Made by a program: the position numbers and the translations under genes. Of a stretch of DNA of 56,822 nt, positions 7,584 through 15,166 are shown piece by piece. The stretch lies in NCBI GenBank assembly GCA_964505035.1, contig CAZDGK010000002.1, positions 1 to 56,822 on the forward strand, written 5' to 3'. The first letter of the stretch is position 1. Each line of letters begins with the position of its first letter. Source of the DNA: CAZDGK01 sp964505035 (lineage in GTDB: Bacteria > Patescibacteriota > Saccharimonadia > UBA4664). Below the pieces are notes generated by a model that was not told the DNA's origin, searched no databases, and was given only the letters and a program-made list of their open reading frames with translations.

Positions 7584-8132
7584 ATGACCAACTGGGAGAC
7601 GGTAGATCGCCCCGGGTACTTTGGAAGGCACCGGGACGAGCGAAGGGCAGCCTACGACGCACAATACGGGCGGGGCCAATGGCGCATCGTGTGGGAGGCG
7701 GACGGCCGGCTGTTTGGCTTTGAGCAGATGGTGCTTCTGTACGAGGATGCCTATGTGGCCTATCTGGGGAGCAGTCAGGGATTGCCCTGGCTGGCTCAGC
7801 TGGTTGAATCGGCCTCGGATGTGTATGACGATGCACCGAGCAATGTGGCCAGTGGGCTCGACTATCTGAAGCAGGAGACCAGCCGGACGCATGTGCAGGA
7901 CGTGGCCATCCGGCGAGCGGTGGTGCGGCTGCGGGAGACTTTCCGCGGTCAGCAGCTGATTCAGATTCGGGATTCGCAGGGGTCGCACGTGCTAAGCATG
8001 GTGCTGTCGCCAGGCCAGGTGCCATTCCACCGGCCGGAGTTGATCCTGAAGCCCTTCCTGGAAGGCTGGTGGGAGCCGGGCAGTGTGGAGTGCTTCTACC
8101 AATCAAATAAGCTGCTGCAGGTGCAGCGGTGA
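7584..8132 (+). CDS. Hypothetical protein, first gene of a kinase operon
   Basis: A 182-aa soluble protein I do not recognise. It is rich in Tyr and Trp (WRIVWEADGRLFGFEQMVLLYEDAYVAYL), with a helical middle (about 65-115) and a beta-rich end (LIQIRDSQGSHVLSMVLSPGQVPFHRPELILKPFLEGWW). The start at 7584 is supported by AAAGGA at 7571-7576. It overlaps the next gene by 4 nt (GTGA), so it is coupled to two small P-loop kinases and probably works in the same nucleotide or cofactor pathway. Confidence 0.7.
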   Translation: MTNWETVDRPGYFGRHRDERRAAYDAQYGRGQWRIVWEADGRLFGFEQMVLLYEDAYVAYLGSSQGLPWLAQLVESASDVYDDAPSNVASGLDYLKQETSRTHVQDVAIRRAVVRLRETFRGQQLIQIRDSQGSHVLSMVLSPGQVPFHRPELILKPFLEGWWEPGSVECFYQSNKLLQVQR

Positions 8133-8746
8133 GTGCGGGCCGGCCAGTTCTGATAGGACTAGCCGGCCCGAGTGCGTCTGGTAAGAGTACTCTGGCGCGG
8201 TGGGCTCAGGCAGAGTTGAATTATCTGGAGGTGGTGAAGTTGGATGCGTTTTTCCGGGAAGCGGTGGAGTTCCCGATGGTGGGCGGGTGGCGCAACTGGG
8301 AATTGCCGGAGAACATCCGGTGTGACGAGCTATGCCAGTGCTTGAGCGAGCTGCGAGCAGGCCGGGAGGCGGAGGTGCCGATTTACTCAAAGCCGGAGGG
8401 GCGGCGGACAGGCAGCCGGGTCGCGCAGCCGGCGCCGATTGTGCTGGTAGAGGGGTTTTTGCTGTATGCCGAGCCGAGGGTGAGAGACCTACTTGATTGT
8501 CGGGTGTATCTGGAGACGAGCGTGGTGGCGCAGCGGCGGCGGCGCGAGGAGAGGGATCCGGCGGGGTTTGACGGCGAATACTTTGACCAGGTGGTGGCGC
8601 CAGGATGGCGGAGGTATGGAGCGGCTGGTCGGGACTACGCTCAGGTGGTACTGGATGGAGATCGTGAGCTGGAAGCGGTGGGCCGGGACTTTCGGGTAGT
8701 GCTTGAGCAGGCCTATAATGGGGTATGGATTCGGTTGGACGAGTAA
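8129..8746 (+). CDS. Uridine-kinase-like P-loop kinase
   Basis: A 205-aa protein with Walker A GPSASGKST (about 13-21), a KLDAFFREAVEFP segment like the KLDDFY substrate loop of uridine or nicotinamide-riboside kinases, a Walker-B-like IVLVEGFLLY (about 108-117), and an RRRREERD lid. It probably phosphorylates a nucleoside or similar small molecule; the substrate cannot be read from sequence. GTG start overlaps the upstream stop by 4 nt. The next gene begins within its last 22 nt. Confidence 0.8.
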   Translation: MSAGRPVLIGLAGPSASGKSTLARWAQAELNYLEVVKLDAFFREAVEFPMVGGWRNWELPENIRCDELCQCLSELRAGREAEVPIYSKPEGRRTGSRVAQPAPIVLVEGFLLYAEPRVRDLLDCRVYLETSVVAQRRRREERDPAGFDGEYFDQVVAPGWRRYGAAGRDYAQVVLDGDRELEAVGRDFRVVLEQAYNGVWIRLDE

Positions 8747-9279
8747 TTGCTATTGCTGGGCCACCCAACTCGGGCAAGAGCTCTCAGGGTGAGCGACTGG
8801 CTGAGCGGCTGGGGGCGGTGTATCTATCGACCGGCCAGCTGCTGCGCGACGAAGCCAACCCGCAACTAATGGCAACGATGGGCCGGGGCGACTTGGTGCC
8901 GGCAGCACAGTTGGAGCGGCTGCTGGGCGCGGCGATCGCGGCGGTGCCTGCTGCGCAGATGATTGTGATGGATGGCCCAAAGAAGCCGCAGGAGGCAGAC
9001 TGGCTGATGGCTAAGCTGCCAGAGCTAGGCCGCCGGCTTGAGCGGGTGGTTTTGCTGCAGATTAGCGAGGCAGTGGCACGGCGGCGAAGCCTGAAGCGCG
9101 GCCGGTACGATGAAGCGGGTGAGGTGCTCAACGAGCGGTGGCGGCGCTACCGGGAAGAGACGATGCTTGGCATTGAGCGCTACCGGTCGGCCGGCTTGGT
9201 GACTGAAGTGGATGCATATGGATCGCCTGGTGAGGTGGCTCGGCGGATTGCTTTGGCGTTGGGTTTGAATGAGGTCTAA
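8725..9279 (+). CDS. Adenylate-kinase-like nucleotide kinase
   Basis: A 184-aa P-loop kinase. GPPNSGKSSQGERLAERLG (about 12-30) is the adenylate kinase Walker A with Asn for the usual Gly. YLSTGQLLRDEA, GDLVPAAQLERLL and VMDGPKKPQEADWL match the NMP-binding, GDLVP and DGFPR regions. The DGFPR arginine is replaced (DGPKK), and the LID is short (RRRSLKRGRYDEAGEVLNERWRRY), as in zinc-less small kinases. Probably a nucleoside-monophosphate kinase paralogue rather than the housekeeping Adk. TATAAT at 8714-8719 lies 5 nt before the ATG, so it may also have its own leaderless promoter. Confidence 0.8.
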   Translation: MDSVGRVIAIAGPPNSGKSSQGERLAERLGAVYLSTGQLLRDEANPQLMATMGRGDLVPAAQLERLLGAAIAAVPAAQMIVMDGPKKPQEADWLMAKLPELGRRLERVVLLQISEAVARRRSLKRGRYDEAGEVLNERWRRYREETMLGIERYRSAGLVTEVDAYGSPGEVARRIALALGLNEV

Positions 9280-9288
9280 CCAGCTCGA

Positions 9289-10599
9289 TTAGCGGGGGTC
9301 CTGGGTGAGCAGGTAGCGGGTGCTGCCGAAGGCAATTTTATCGGCTACATAGCCCTCGGTGCCGATAAGACGGGCCGGGATGAGGGTGAGGTCGCCATAG
9401 CGGTCGTTGACGACTTGCAGCGCCTGGTCGACACGCTCGTCACGCTGGGCGAGGGTTTCGTAGAGGTGAAGCTGTTCGTGGTGGCGTGGTTCGAGCAGGT
9501 AGGTGGACAGGCTGAAGCTGAGGACGGTTTGGCCCGCCGGACTTTGATTGAATAGCCAGATGGTGCGTTCGAATAGGTCGTGTAGGTTGGCGGCTGGCGC
9601 GCCAAAGACATGGCGGCGAAACCAGCGGTTGGACCAGCGCCTGGACCAACCATCGGTGAAGCGGCCGGTGCCGGCACTGGGTGGCGAGACGTAGTTGATG
9701 TTGAGGTGGACACCTCGGGCGGCTAGGTCAAACTTGCGCAGGCGCCGGCTGATGTAGTAGCAGAGCTTGTAGAGGACCTGGCCGAGCTCCTCTGGGTCGG
9801 CTGTGCGGTGGTGTAGGACATATTGCTTGCCGACCTGGCGCATACCGAAGGTGATGTCGTCGACTTCGTAGCCGCGTAGGCGGTAATACCAGTGGCGGCC
9901 ATGGATGCTGCCAAAGACCTGCTTGCTAAGGACTCGCTCGGGGGTGTGCAGGAATTCGTAGGGGGTAGCGATACCATTGGCCATGAGCCTGGCTCGCAGG
10001 CGGTGGTTGATGCCGTTGAGATCCATGAGCTTGGTGTAGTGATAGACGCCTTCTAGGTTGTGCTGAGTGATGACGTCGAGGCCATCTGGCTTGTTGAGGC
10101 CGGCGGCGAGCTTGGCCAGGAACCAATTAGAGGCTAGACCGACATTGATAGTCATCCAGCTCCCGAGAGCTTCCTTGACGCGGTCTTTGATCTCGTACCC
10201 AATGTCCTCGAGCGACCGGCCTCGTCGAAGCGTAGTGGTGCCGCGGAAGTCTAGAACGCCTTCGTCGATGGACTTCATCGTGACACGGGGCGCATAGTCC
10301 TCGAAGATGCCCTTGATGACGCCATGGACGTAGCGGTATTTGGGTGGGTCGGTTTCGACGATGGCGATGCCAGGGGCGAGCTGCCTGGCTTCATGCACGC
10401 TGGTGCCGCAGCGGACGCCAAGCCGCTTGGCCTCGTAGGATGGAGCGATGATGGTGCCCCACTCACTGCCGGCGCGGTTGGTGACGCCGACTGGCCGGCC
10501 TCGAAGCAGGGGATTGGCTTGCTGTTCAGTCATGGCAAAGCAGGCGTTGAGATCAATGTGCATGATCTCGCTGGGCGCGGGGTTGATGGGTAACTCCAT
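9289..10599 (-). CDS. Y-family (DinB-type) translesion DNA polymerase
   Basis: A 436-aa translesion polymerase. The catalytic acids are D16 (HIDLNACFA) and D112-E113 (SIDEG), with F21 at the steric-gate position, so it should be active. It has the palm, fingers and HhH thumb (GLASNWFLAKLAAGLNKPDGL; LMDLNGINHRLRARLMANGI), then a little-finger domain (about 255-400). No clear beta-clamp peptide is visible at the C-terminus. Start ATG 10599 leaves a 20-nt gap to the upstream gene; GGAGG lies rather far (about 14 nt) before it. Third gene of an operon led by the promoter at 11357-11385, which carries a LexA-like direct repeat. Confidence 0.92.
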   Translation of the reverse strand: MELPINPAPSEIMHIDLNACFAMTEQQANPLLRGRPVGVTNRAGSEWGTIIAPSYEAKRLGVRCGTSVHEARQLAPGIAIVETDPPKYRYVHGVIKGIFEDYAPRVTMKSIDEGVLDFRGTTTLRRGRSLEDIGYEIKDRVKEALGSWMTINVGLASNWFLAKLAAGLNKPDGLDVITQHNLEGVYHYTKLMDLNGINHRLRARLMANGIATPYEFLHTPERVLSKQVFGSIHGRHWYYRLRGYEVDDITFGMRQVGKQYVLHHRTADPEELGQVLYKLCYYISRRLRKFDLAARGVHLNINYVSPPSAGTGRFTDGWSRRWSNRWFRRHVFGAPAANLHDLFERTIWLFNQSPAGQTVLSFSLSTYLLEPRHHEQLHLYETLAQRDERVDQALQVVNDRYGDLTLIPARLIGTEGYVADKIAFGSTRYLLTQDPR

Positions 10600-10618
10600 G
10601 GGTTTGTAAGAGCCTCCG

Positions 10619-10897
10619 TTAGGCTTCGGTGCTGAGTCGCAGCAGCTGCCAGGTGAGGGCTTCGGCGTCAAACTCTAGCTCAAAACAGGAGCCGTTGTGA
10701 CTGAAGGTAAACCGGTGTAGCATCCGCCGGCCTTTGCTCGTGGGCCAGCGCAGGCCCGTGTCGGTGATACGGTAGCGGCGACCACGCCACTCCATGACTT
10801 CGGGTTTGGCAAGGCTACCGCCCCGGCTGGCGTGCCGGAAGGAGGCTAGGACGTGGACTGGCTCGTTAACCTCTTCGGTATTCAGGTCGGTGCTCAT
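10619..10897 (-). CDS. Small protein of the Y-polymerase operon (DUF6504-like)
   Basis: A 92-aa protein. After an acidic N-terminus (MSTDLNTEEVNEP) it has PVHVLASF, then a WRGRRYRITDTGLRW core, and a FELEFDAEALTWQLLRL end, a pattern like the small DUF6504 proteins found beside actinobacterial translesion polymerases. That likeness is from memory. It probably folds as a small beta domain and may bind the polymerase or DNA. CAGGAGG 5 nt before ATG 10897 sets the start. It lies between the four-helix-bundle gene (17 nt) and the polymerase (19 nt). Confidence 0.82.
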   Translation of the reverse strand: MSTDLNTEEVNEPVHVLASFRHASRGGSLAKPEVMEWRGRRYRITDTGLRWPTSKGRRMLHRFTFSHNGSCFELEFDAEALTWQLLRLSTEA

Positions 10898-10914
10898 GAG
10901 GCCTCCTGAGGGGC

Positions 10915-11322
10915 TTAGATGGCGGCTGAGGCCATTTCTTCTTTGGCAGTGATCTCGGTTTTTTCTTGGCGCTCGGCTAGCTTGGTTTTGAGCCACTTGC
11001 TGAGACCCCAGGATTGTTTGATAACACCGGTATACTCGTTGAGTAGCTCGGTAGTGGCGCCGAAGGCACGAGCAGTCTCTAGATGCTTTTGGGTAACCTC
11101 GGCTTCGCGGCGGGCAGCAGCTAGGGAGTCGAGCTTGAGCCGGTAGCTGAAGAGACGGTGGGTTTCCATGATATGGTGGGAGACGGCGGCGCTGGAGCGG
11201 CGGAGATCGTTGCCCAGGCCATAGAACTGCTCGGCCGGAAGGTTTTTAACCAGCTCGTAGACTTGGTCTTCGAGTCCGCGGGCGGTTCGGTAAATGCGTA
11301 ACTGTTCGATTGATTCAGACAT
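10915..11322 (-). CDS. Four-helix-bundle protein (S23/Avd family)
   Basis: A 135-aa protein of the four-helix-bundle family, which includes 23S intervening-sequence proteins and diversity-generating-retroelement Avd proteins. The family pattern is seen in LRIYRTARGLEDQVYELVKNLPAEQFYGLGNDLRRSSAAVSHHI (split over residues 8-52), followed by two further helices and a charged Lys/Glu tail. The usual NIAEG is HIMET here. No reverse transcriptase or repeat pair is present, so it is not acting as Avd here. AAGGAGG gives start 11322. First gene of the Y-polymerase operon, which suggests a nucleic-acid-binding or polymerase-accessory role. Confidence 0.88.
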   Translation of the reverse strand: MSESIEQLRIYRTARGLEDQVYELVKNLPAEQFYGLGNDLRRSSAAVSHHIMETHRLFSYRLKLDSLAAARREAEVTQKHLETARAFGATTELLNEYTGVIKQSWGLSKWLKTKLAERQEKTEITAKEEMASAAI

Positions 11323-11356
11323 GTGTAATCCTCCTTGATTATCACCCTCCGTAGGT

Positions 11357-11385
11357 AGGATACCGAATATAAACCGAACAGTCAA
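11357..11385 (-). promoter_or_regulatory. Promoter of the Y-polymerase operon with LexA-like box in the spacer
   Basis: On the minus strand TTGACT (11385-11380), 17-bp spacer, TATCCT (11362-11357). The spacer itself is GTTCGGTTTATATTCGG, a GTTC-N7-ATTC direct repeat. A repressor bound here would cover both promoter elements. The geometry equals the GTTC-N7-GTTC LexA box known from alphaproteobacteria, and the gene served is a classic SOS target type. Confidence 0.8.
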
Positions 11386-11395
11386 GCCTTGAGAA

Positions 11396-11416
11396 AACCC
11401 GCTGATAGGGCGGGTT
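11396..11416 (-). terminator. Intrinsic terminator of the 11427-11675 gene
   Basis: AACCCGC (11396-11402) pairs with GCGGGTT (11410-11416); the minus strand continues with a TTTT run. It insulates the Y-polymerase promoter from upstream transcription. Confidence 0.8.
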
Positions 11417-11426
11417 CCTCAGGGAT

Positions 11427-11675
11427 TTAGACGGAATGAGCGGGCTTAGCGGGGAACAGAGTCTGTTCCTGAGGCCGCTGGTGAGGGTAGCGCGGGCTGT
11501 GGCCGAGGGAGTCCTCGGTGATGCGGGCGACTTGGTCCTCGTTGAGGCCGGGTTGCCTTGAGTAGGGGGCTTCCAAGGCTTCCTGAGCCTCGGGGTCCAT
11601 GCTACTTAGCGGATCGTTTGTGGTGTGAGTTTCCAGATAGGAAAGCTCATATTCGTCCCATTTTTCTTCTTGCAT
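11427..11675 (-). CDS. Small acidic hypothetical protein
   Basis: An 82-aa protein that I do not recognise. Its N-terminal half is acidic (MQEEKWDEYELSYLE, then MDPEAQEALEAP) and its C-terminal half is Pro/His/Gln-rich and probably unstructured. GTGAGG lies before ATG 11675. The upstream region carries a 33-nt palindrome and a further half-site (11728-11780), suggesting a regulated monocistronic gene, and a terminator follows it. Confidence 0.6.
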   Translation of the reverse strand: MQEEKWDEYELSYLETHTTNDPLSSMDPEAQEALEAPYSRQPGLNEDQVARITEDSLGHSPRYPHQRPQEQTLFPAKPAHSV

Positions 11676-11727
11676 ATATACCTCACTTACATTGCCTCAC
11701 CACAGGCTGTCGGTGTTCCGCGGCAGC

Positions 11728-11780
11728 CTGAATGACGTTATTTAAAATAGCGTCATTCAGGGCTAACAGGTAGCGTCATT
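11728..11780. promoter_or_regulatory. Palindromic operator cluster with three TGACGCTA-type half-sites
   Basis: Positions 11728-11760 form a 33-nt palindrome (arms CTGAATGACG/CGTCATTCAG plus TTATTT/AAATAG, one mismatched pair). A further copy of TAGCGTCATT lies at 11771-11780 as a direct repeat of 11748-11757. A TAAAAT -10 on the minus strand (11783-11778) overlaps the last copy. No T run follows, so it looks like an operator for the 82-aa gene rather than a terminator. Confidence 0.6.
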
Positions 11781-11833
11781 TTACCAAAATTGACAAGGTT
11801 GAATAACGCTTTGCTTGTGATATAACACCAATG

Positions 11834-13024
11834 CTAGACGGTTTCGGGGGTGTCTTGATAGAACATGAGACCCAACTTGATCTGCAGAGCGTCGTCGAAA
11901 TGGCGTGGGTCCAGACCGATGAGCTTCTTGGTCTTGTCGAGACGGTAAATGAGAGTATTGCGGTGGATGTGGAGCTTGTCGGCGGCTTCGGTGAGGTTGA
12001 GGCCGCTAGCTAAGAAGGCCTGGACGGTTTTGAAGAGCTGCTCGTCGCGCAGGAGGGGCGAGAGAATTTGATGGGCCAGCTCGGCCTTGCGGTCCTGGCT
12101 GGTGTTGGCCAGGGTGATGAACATGCCGACGCGCTTGATGTGATAGGTGCGGCCGAGCCCCCAGACTTTGCTGCCGACTTCCAGGGCGAGTTTGGCATCC
12201 TGGTAACTTTTGCGCAGGCCGCGCAGATCTGGATAGAACTGACCGATGCCGATGGTGACGGAGTACTTTAGTTGTAATTTTTGCAACAATTCAAACAGGT
12301 AGTCGCTTTTTTCGGTAAGGTAGCGGATGGTGTTGAGGGTGGTTAGATTGTCGCCGGTGATGCCTTTGAGGAGGGCAAACTGATCTGAGCCGACGTAGGC
12401 CACGAGGTTTTCGGGGAGGTTCTGCAGGCCTTCACGAATGCGCTGGCTGAGACTCTCGGTGACCTGGTCGAGCTGGAGCTGTTGCTCTTCGGAAGAGAGA
12501 TGGGAGTGGTCCTTGCGGACGCGGTTCTCGAGCCCGTCGAGATGGATAATGACGGCGGCTTGCGGGGTGCGGAGGTTGAGCTGCAGGATGTCGGCCTGCC
12601 GGTAGATGTCGTCGACATCGACGGAATTCTCGGTGAGAGCATGGTGAATGAAGTCGGCTCGGACGCGCTCGGCAGACTGGATCTTATCGAGCAGGAAATG
12701 CTGGTAGACGATGACCTCGGCTAGCCCTTGCAGCAGAGTGGTGGCCTCCTGGGTGATGGGGCCGGTATCAAGTGGCAGACCAAACACGGCAATGGTTTGG
12801 TCTTCGTAAACGAATGGCCACCACTTGGTCTGGCGCTCCTCGAAATCGCCGGTCAGGGCGTGGCCGGTTTGGGCGACATTGAGGGCTTCGGGGACGAAGA
12901 CGCGCTTCTGGCCGTTGTTGCTGGCAATGAGCTGGCCGGCGAGGTCGCACAGAATAATGTCACGCTTGAGGATAGAGTGAGCTTTGTCGACGATTTGCTT
13001 GGCGAGGGCGCTATTGAGTAACAC
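11834..13024 (-). CDS. CdaR/PucR-type transcriptional regulator (second of tandem pair)
   Basis: A 396-aa regulator. The N-terminus (NSALAKQIVDKAHSILKRDIILCDLAGQLIASNN) matches the sugar-diacid recognition domain of CdaR proteins. The centre is a GGDEF-like/PucR linker (VAYVGSDQFALLKG), and the end is the PucR-type HTH_30 (LTEAADKLHIHRNTLIYRLDKTKKLIGLDPRHFDDALQIKLGLMFYQ, split over about 345-392). It probably activates or represses transcription on binding a small acid. GTG 13024, inside the upstream gene's end, is preferred to TTG 13039. Overlap with the upstream paralogue is 14 nt, so the pair is coupled. Confidence 0.88.
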   Translation of the reverse strand: MLLNSALAKQIVDKAHSILKRDIILCDLAGQLIASNNGQKRVFVPEALNVAQTGHALTGDFEERQTKWWPFVYEDQTIAVFGLPLDTGPITQEATTLLQGLAEVIVYQHFLLDKIQSAERVRADFIHHALTENSVDVDDIYRQADILQLNLRTPQAAVIIHLDGLENRVRKDHSHLSSEEQQLQLDQVTESLSQRIREGLQNLPENLVAYVGSDQFALLKGITGDNLTTLNTIRYLTEKSDYLFELLQKLQLKYSVTIGIGQFYPDLRGLRKSYQDAKLALEVGSKVWGLGRTYHIKRVGMFITLANTSQDRKAELAHQILSPLLRDEQLFKTVQAFLASGLNLTEAADKLHIHRNTLIYRLDKTKKLIGLDPRHFDDALQIKLGLMFYQDTPETV

Positions 13025-14147
13025 GGCCGGGCTCCACAAAACGGTTATAGAGGATAGCTAGCTTGATCTGGATGGCGTCATCGAAGACTCGGGGGTCGAG
13101 GCCGAGGGTTTCGGTAATACGGTCGAGGCGGTACACGAGCGTGTTGCGGTGGATGCCGAGCGTCTCGGCGGTACGGGTGAGGGACATATCGAAGGCGAAG
13201 AAGGCTTCGAGCGTCTGGATGATTTCTTGGTTTTCGCCCAGGCGCTCGAGAAGCTCACGGGAGAAGTAGATGTTGGACTCGTCCACGCCGGAGAGCAGTG
13301 GCGCGACGACGCCGAAATCGTCGATATGGTAGATGCGGTCTTGGTCCCAGGTCTGGGCGCCGAGCTCGATGGCCGAGATGGCTTCATGGTAGCTCTGGCG
13401 CAGGCCTTCGAGGCCGGGGTGATAGTTGCCGACGCCGACGGTGGCGGGGAGCTTGAGTTCACTCTTGAGGATGCCGTAGATGGCGCTGAGAGACTTCTTG
13501 AAGGCTTCGAGATGCGTGGCTAACTCGCCGCCCTCTTCGGGTAGCAGATCTTTGAGAATGCAGAAGCTGGTGCCGCCCAGGTAGCTGACAACGTTTTCGC
13601 GACTGGAGGTGTAGAACGAATTGAGTGCGCGGGTGATGCCGAATTTGTAGCGGGTGAGGCGGACTTCGCGGTCGCCGGCGGGGTCGCGCAGGCGACTGGT
13701 GAGCTGCGGATCGTCGATCTGGATGACGATGGCAATGCGCGGCCGCTCGAGCTGGATGTCGAACAGGCGGGCTTCGGCGGCCAGCAGTGGCCAGTCGGGC
13801 TGTGGTTGGTTGAGCAGGTCGTAGATGAACTTGTCGAGCCGCTCGTCGGCGCGGGGGATTTGCTCGAGCACGAGGGACTGGTGCATGACAAGCTCGGCGA
13901 TGGAGCGGATGAGTGGGGCGATCTCGGCATGGTTGGACATCTCGGCCTCGAGAATGATGTAGCCGACGACATTGCCGCCGTAGGAGAAGGGGATGGCCCA
14001 GGGGAAGTCAGCTAGCTTGACGGCTTCGGAGCTGAGGGCGGGAGTGGCGGCGAGGGTTTGGCCAGTGGCGTCGACGATACGCAGCTCCTGGCTGACCAGG
14101 GCGCTGACTTTGGCGCGTATCTTGTCGGCGATTTGCTGACTCAGCAT
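13011..14147 (-). CDS. CdaR/PucR-type transcriptional regulator (first of tandem pair)
   Basis: A 378-aa paralogue of the following gene: N-terminal diacid-recognition-like domain (MLSQQIADKIRAKVSALVSQELRIVDATGQTLAATP), a central GGDEF-like segment (VVSYLGGTSFCILKD) and the same HTH_30 (LTRTAETLGIHRNTLVYRLDRITETLGLDPRVFDDAIQ). Start ATG 14147 has GGAAG close upstream. The N-terminal sensor halves differ clearly between the two proteins while the HTH is well conserved, so they may sense different ligands but bind similar sites, perhaps as a heteromer. No catabolic genes adjoin. Confidence 0.88.
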   Translation of the reverse strand: MLSQQIADKIRAKVSALVSQELRIVDATGQTLAATPALSSEAVKLADFPWAIPFSYGGNVVGYIILEAEMSNHAEIAPLIRSIAELVMHQSLVLEQIPRADERLDKFIYDLLNQPQPDWPLLAAEARLFDIQLERPRIAIVIQIDDPQLTSRLRDPAGDREVRLTRYKFGITRALNSFYTSSRENVVSYLGGTSFCILKDLLPEEGGELATHLEAFKKSLSAIYGILKSELKLPATVGVGNYHPGLEGLRQSYHEAISAIELGAQTWDQDRIYHIDDFGVVAPLLSGVDESNIYFSRELLERLGENQEIIQTLEAFFAFDMSLTRTAETLGIHRNTLVYRLDRITETLGLDPRVFDDAIQIKLAILYNRFVEPGRVTQ

Positions 14148-14267
14148 GCTTCCAAACCTCTTACGCTGGCACTTCACACAATACAATTACTAGCCTAACG
14201 CGGCTGACGTTTGGCCCGCAAGCATTAGCGGAATGTATTTTTGTGGCCCTGGTAAGAGGAAAGCACA

Positions 14268-14287
14268 AACCCCGCAGGCGCGGGGTT
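14268..14287 (-). terminator. Terminator-like hairpin after tRNA-Val
   Basis: AACCCCGC (14268-14275) pairs with GCGGGGTT (14280-14287). The minus strand continues TTTGTG, a short T run downstream of tRNA-Val (CAC). Confidence 0.65.
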
Positions 14288-14304
14288 GGCTGGGGAATAA
14301 TATC

Positions 14305-14381
<77 letters not shown>

Positions 14382-14474
14382 ACGACTTTGAGATGATAGC
14401 GTATTTTGGGCCGCGAAGAAAGAGGAAGGCCTGCTGGCAATGTGCAGCAGGCCCGGTGTGCTTGGGTTGTGGTG

Positions 14475-14939
14475 TCAGGCGGACGGCTGGTCGGCGCTGA
14501 GCTCCTCGTAGGCCTGCCGCACTGCTGTGCGACGGTTTTCGAGGTCCTGGCGCCAGTCGGCGCTGGACTTGACGGCTGCCGAGGCCCGGAAGTTGCCCGG
14601 CTGCTCGCGCATCTCCTTGAGGATCTTGAGCACAATCGCGTACTCGGTGACGACCTCGTCAGTGCGGGGCTTGACGCGCCGCAGCTTGACCAGCCGCCAG
14701 ACGGCCTCGTTGATGTCGCTGGACAGCGGGTTCCGGCGGTCGGCGTAGTAGAGCTGCAGGTTCTTGGCCACGATGAAGGCCAAGAGCGGCACGGACACGA
14801 GGGGGAGTGCGATCATGATGATGCAGCCCACGGTCGTGTAGCGCTTCTTCGACAACTCCAGGTGGAAACGGTTCGTCGGGATGATGAGATCCAGGACGAG
14901 CGCGCCTGCGCCGGCAGCGAACCAATAGAGCCAAAACAC
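14475..14939 (-). CDS. Small membrane protein with cytoplasmic helical domain
   Basis: A 154-aa protein I do not recognise. Two membrane helices (about 3-20 and 35-60) are joined by a short basic loop. Residues 65-154 are charged and helical (INEAVWRLVKLRRVKPRTDEVVTEYAIVLKILKEMREQ; WRQDLENRRTAVRQAYEELSAD). GTG 14939 has GGGAGG with a 6-nt spacer. It stands alone between two tRNA-Val genes on the same strand. Confidence 0.72.
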   Translation of the reverse strand: MFWLYWFAAGAGALVLDLIIPTNRFHLELSKKRYTTVGCIIMIALPLVSVPLLAFIVAKNLQLYYADRRNPLSSDINEAVWRLVKLRRVKPRTDEVVTEYAIVLKILKEMREQPGNFRASAAVKSSADWRQDLENRRTAVRQAYEELSADQPSA

Positions 14940-15027
14940 AGTTGCCTCCCGAGGGATAGGCGGGTAGTGGACTTGGTAATTGTATAATAAATTGATCTAT
15001 AGGTCAATAGATTGGACGAATAATTCC

Positions 15028-15104
15028 TGGTGGATCCTAGAGGATTCGAACCTCTGACCCCTTCAACGTCAATGAAGTGCTCTAGCCAGCTGAGCTAAGG
15101 ATCC
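15028..15104 (-). tRNA. tRNA-Val (GAC)
   Basis: The minus strand reads acceptor AGGATCC paired with GGATCCT, anticodon arm CTTCA-TTGACGT-TGAAG (anticodon GAC), AGGTTCGAATCC T-arm, and an encoded CCA at 15030-15028. With the CAC isoacceptor nearby, two valine tRNAs cluster here. Confidence 0.96.
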
Positions 15105-15166
15105 GGGTACTACAAGGGAGAACTATAGCGTAAAATGATGATCAATTCAATATTTTAGGGGAGGCT

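Noticed and set aside
10915..11322. Diversity-generating retroelement suggested by the Avd-family protein
   Set aside because: No reverse transcriptase and no template/variable repeat pair is visible nearby.
11728..11760. Palindrome as terminator of the CdaR-like gene
   Set aside because: No T run follows on either strand and a third half-site lies outside the stem, favouring an operator.
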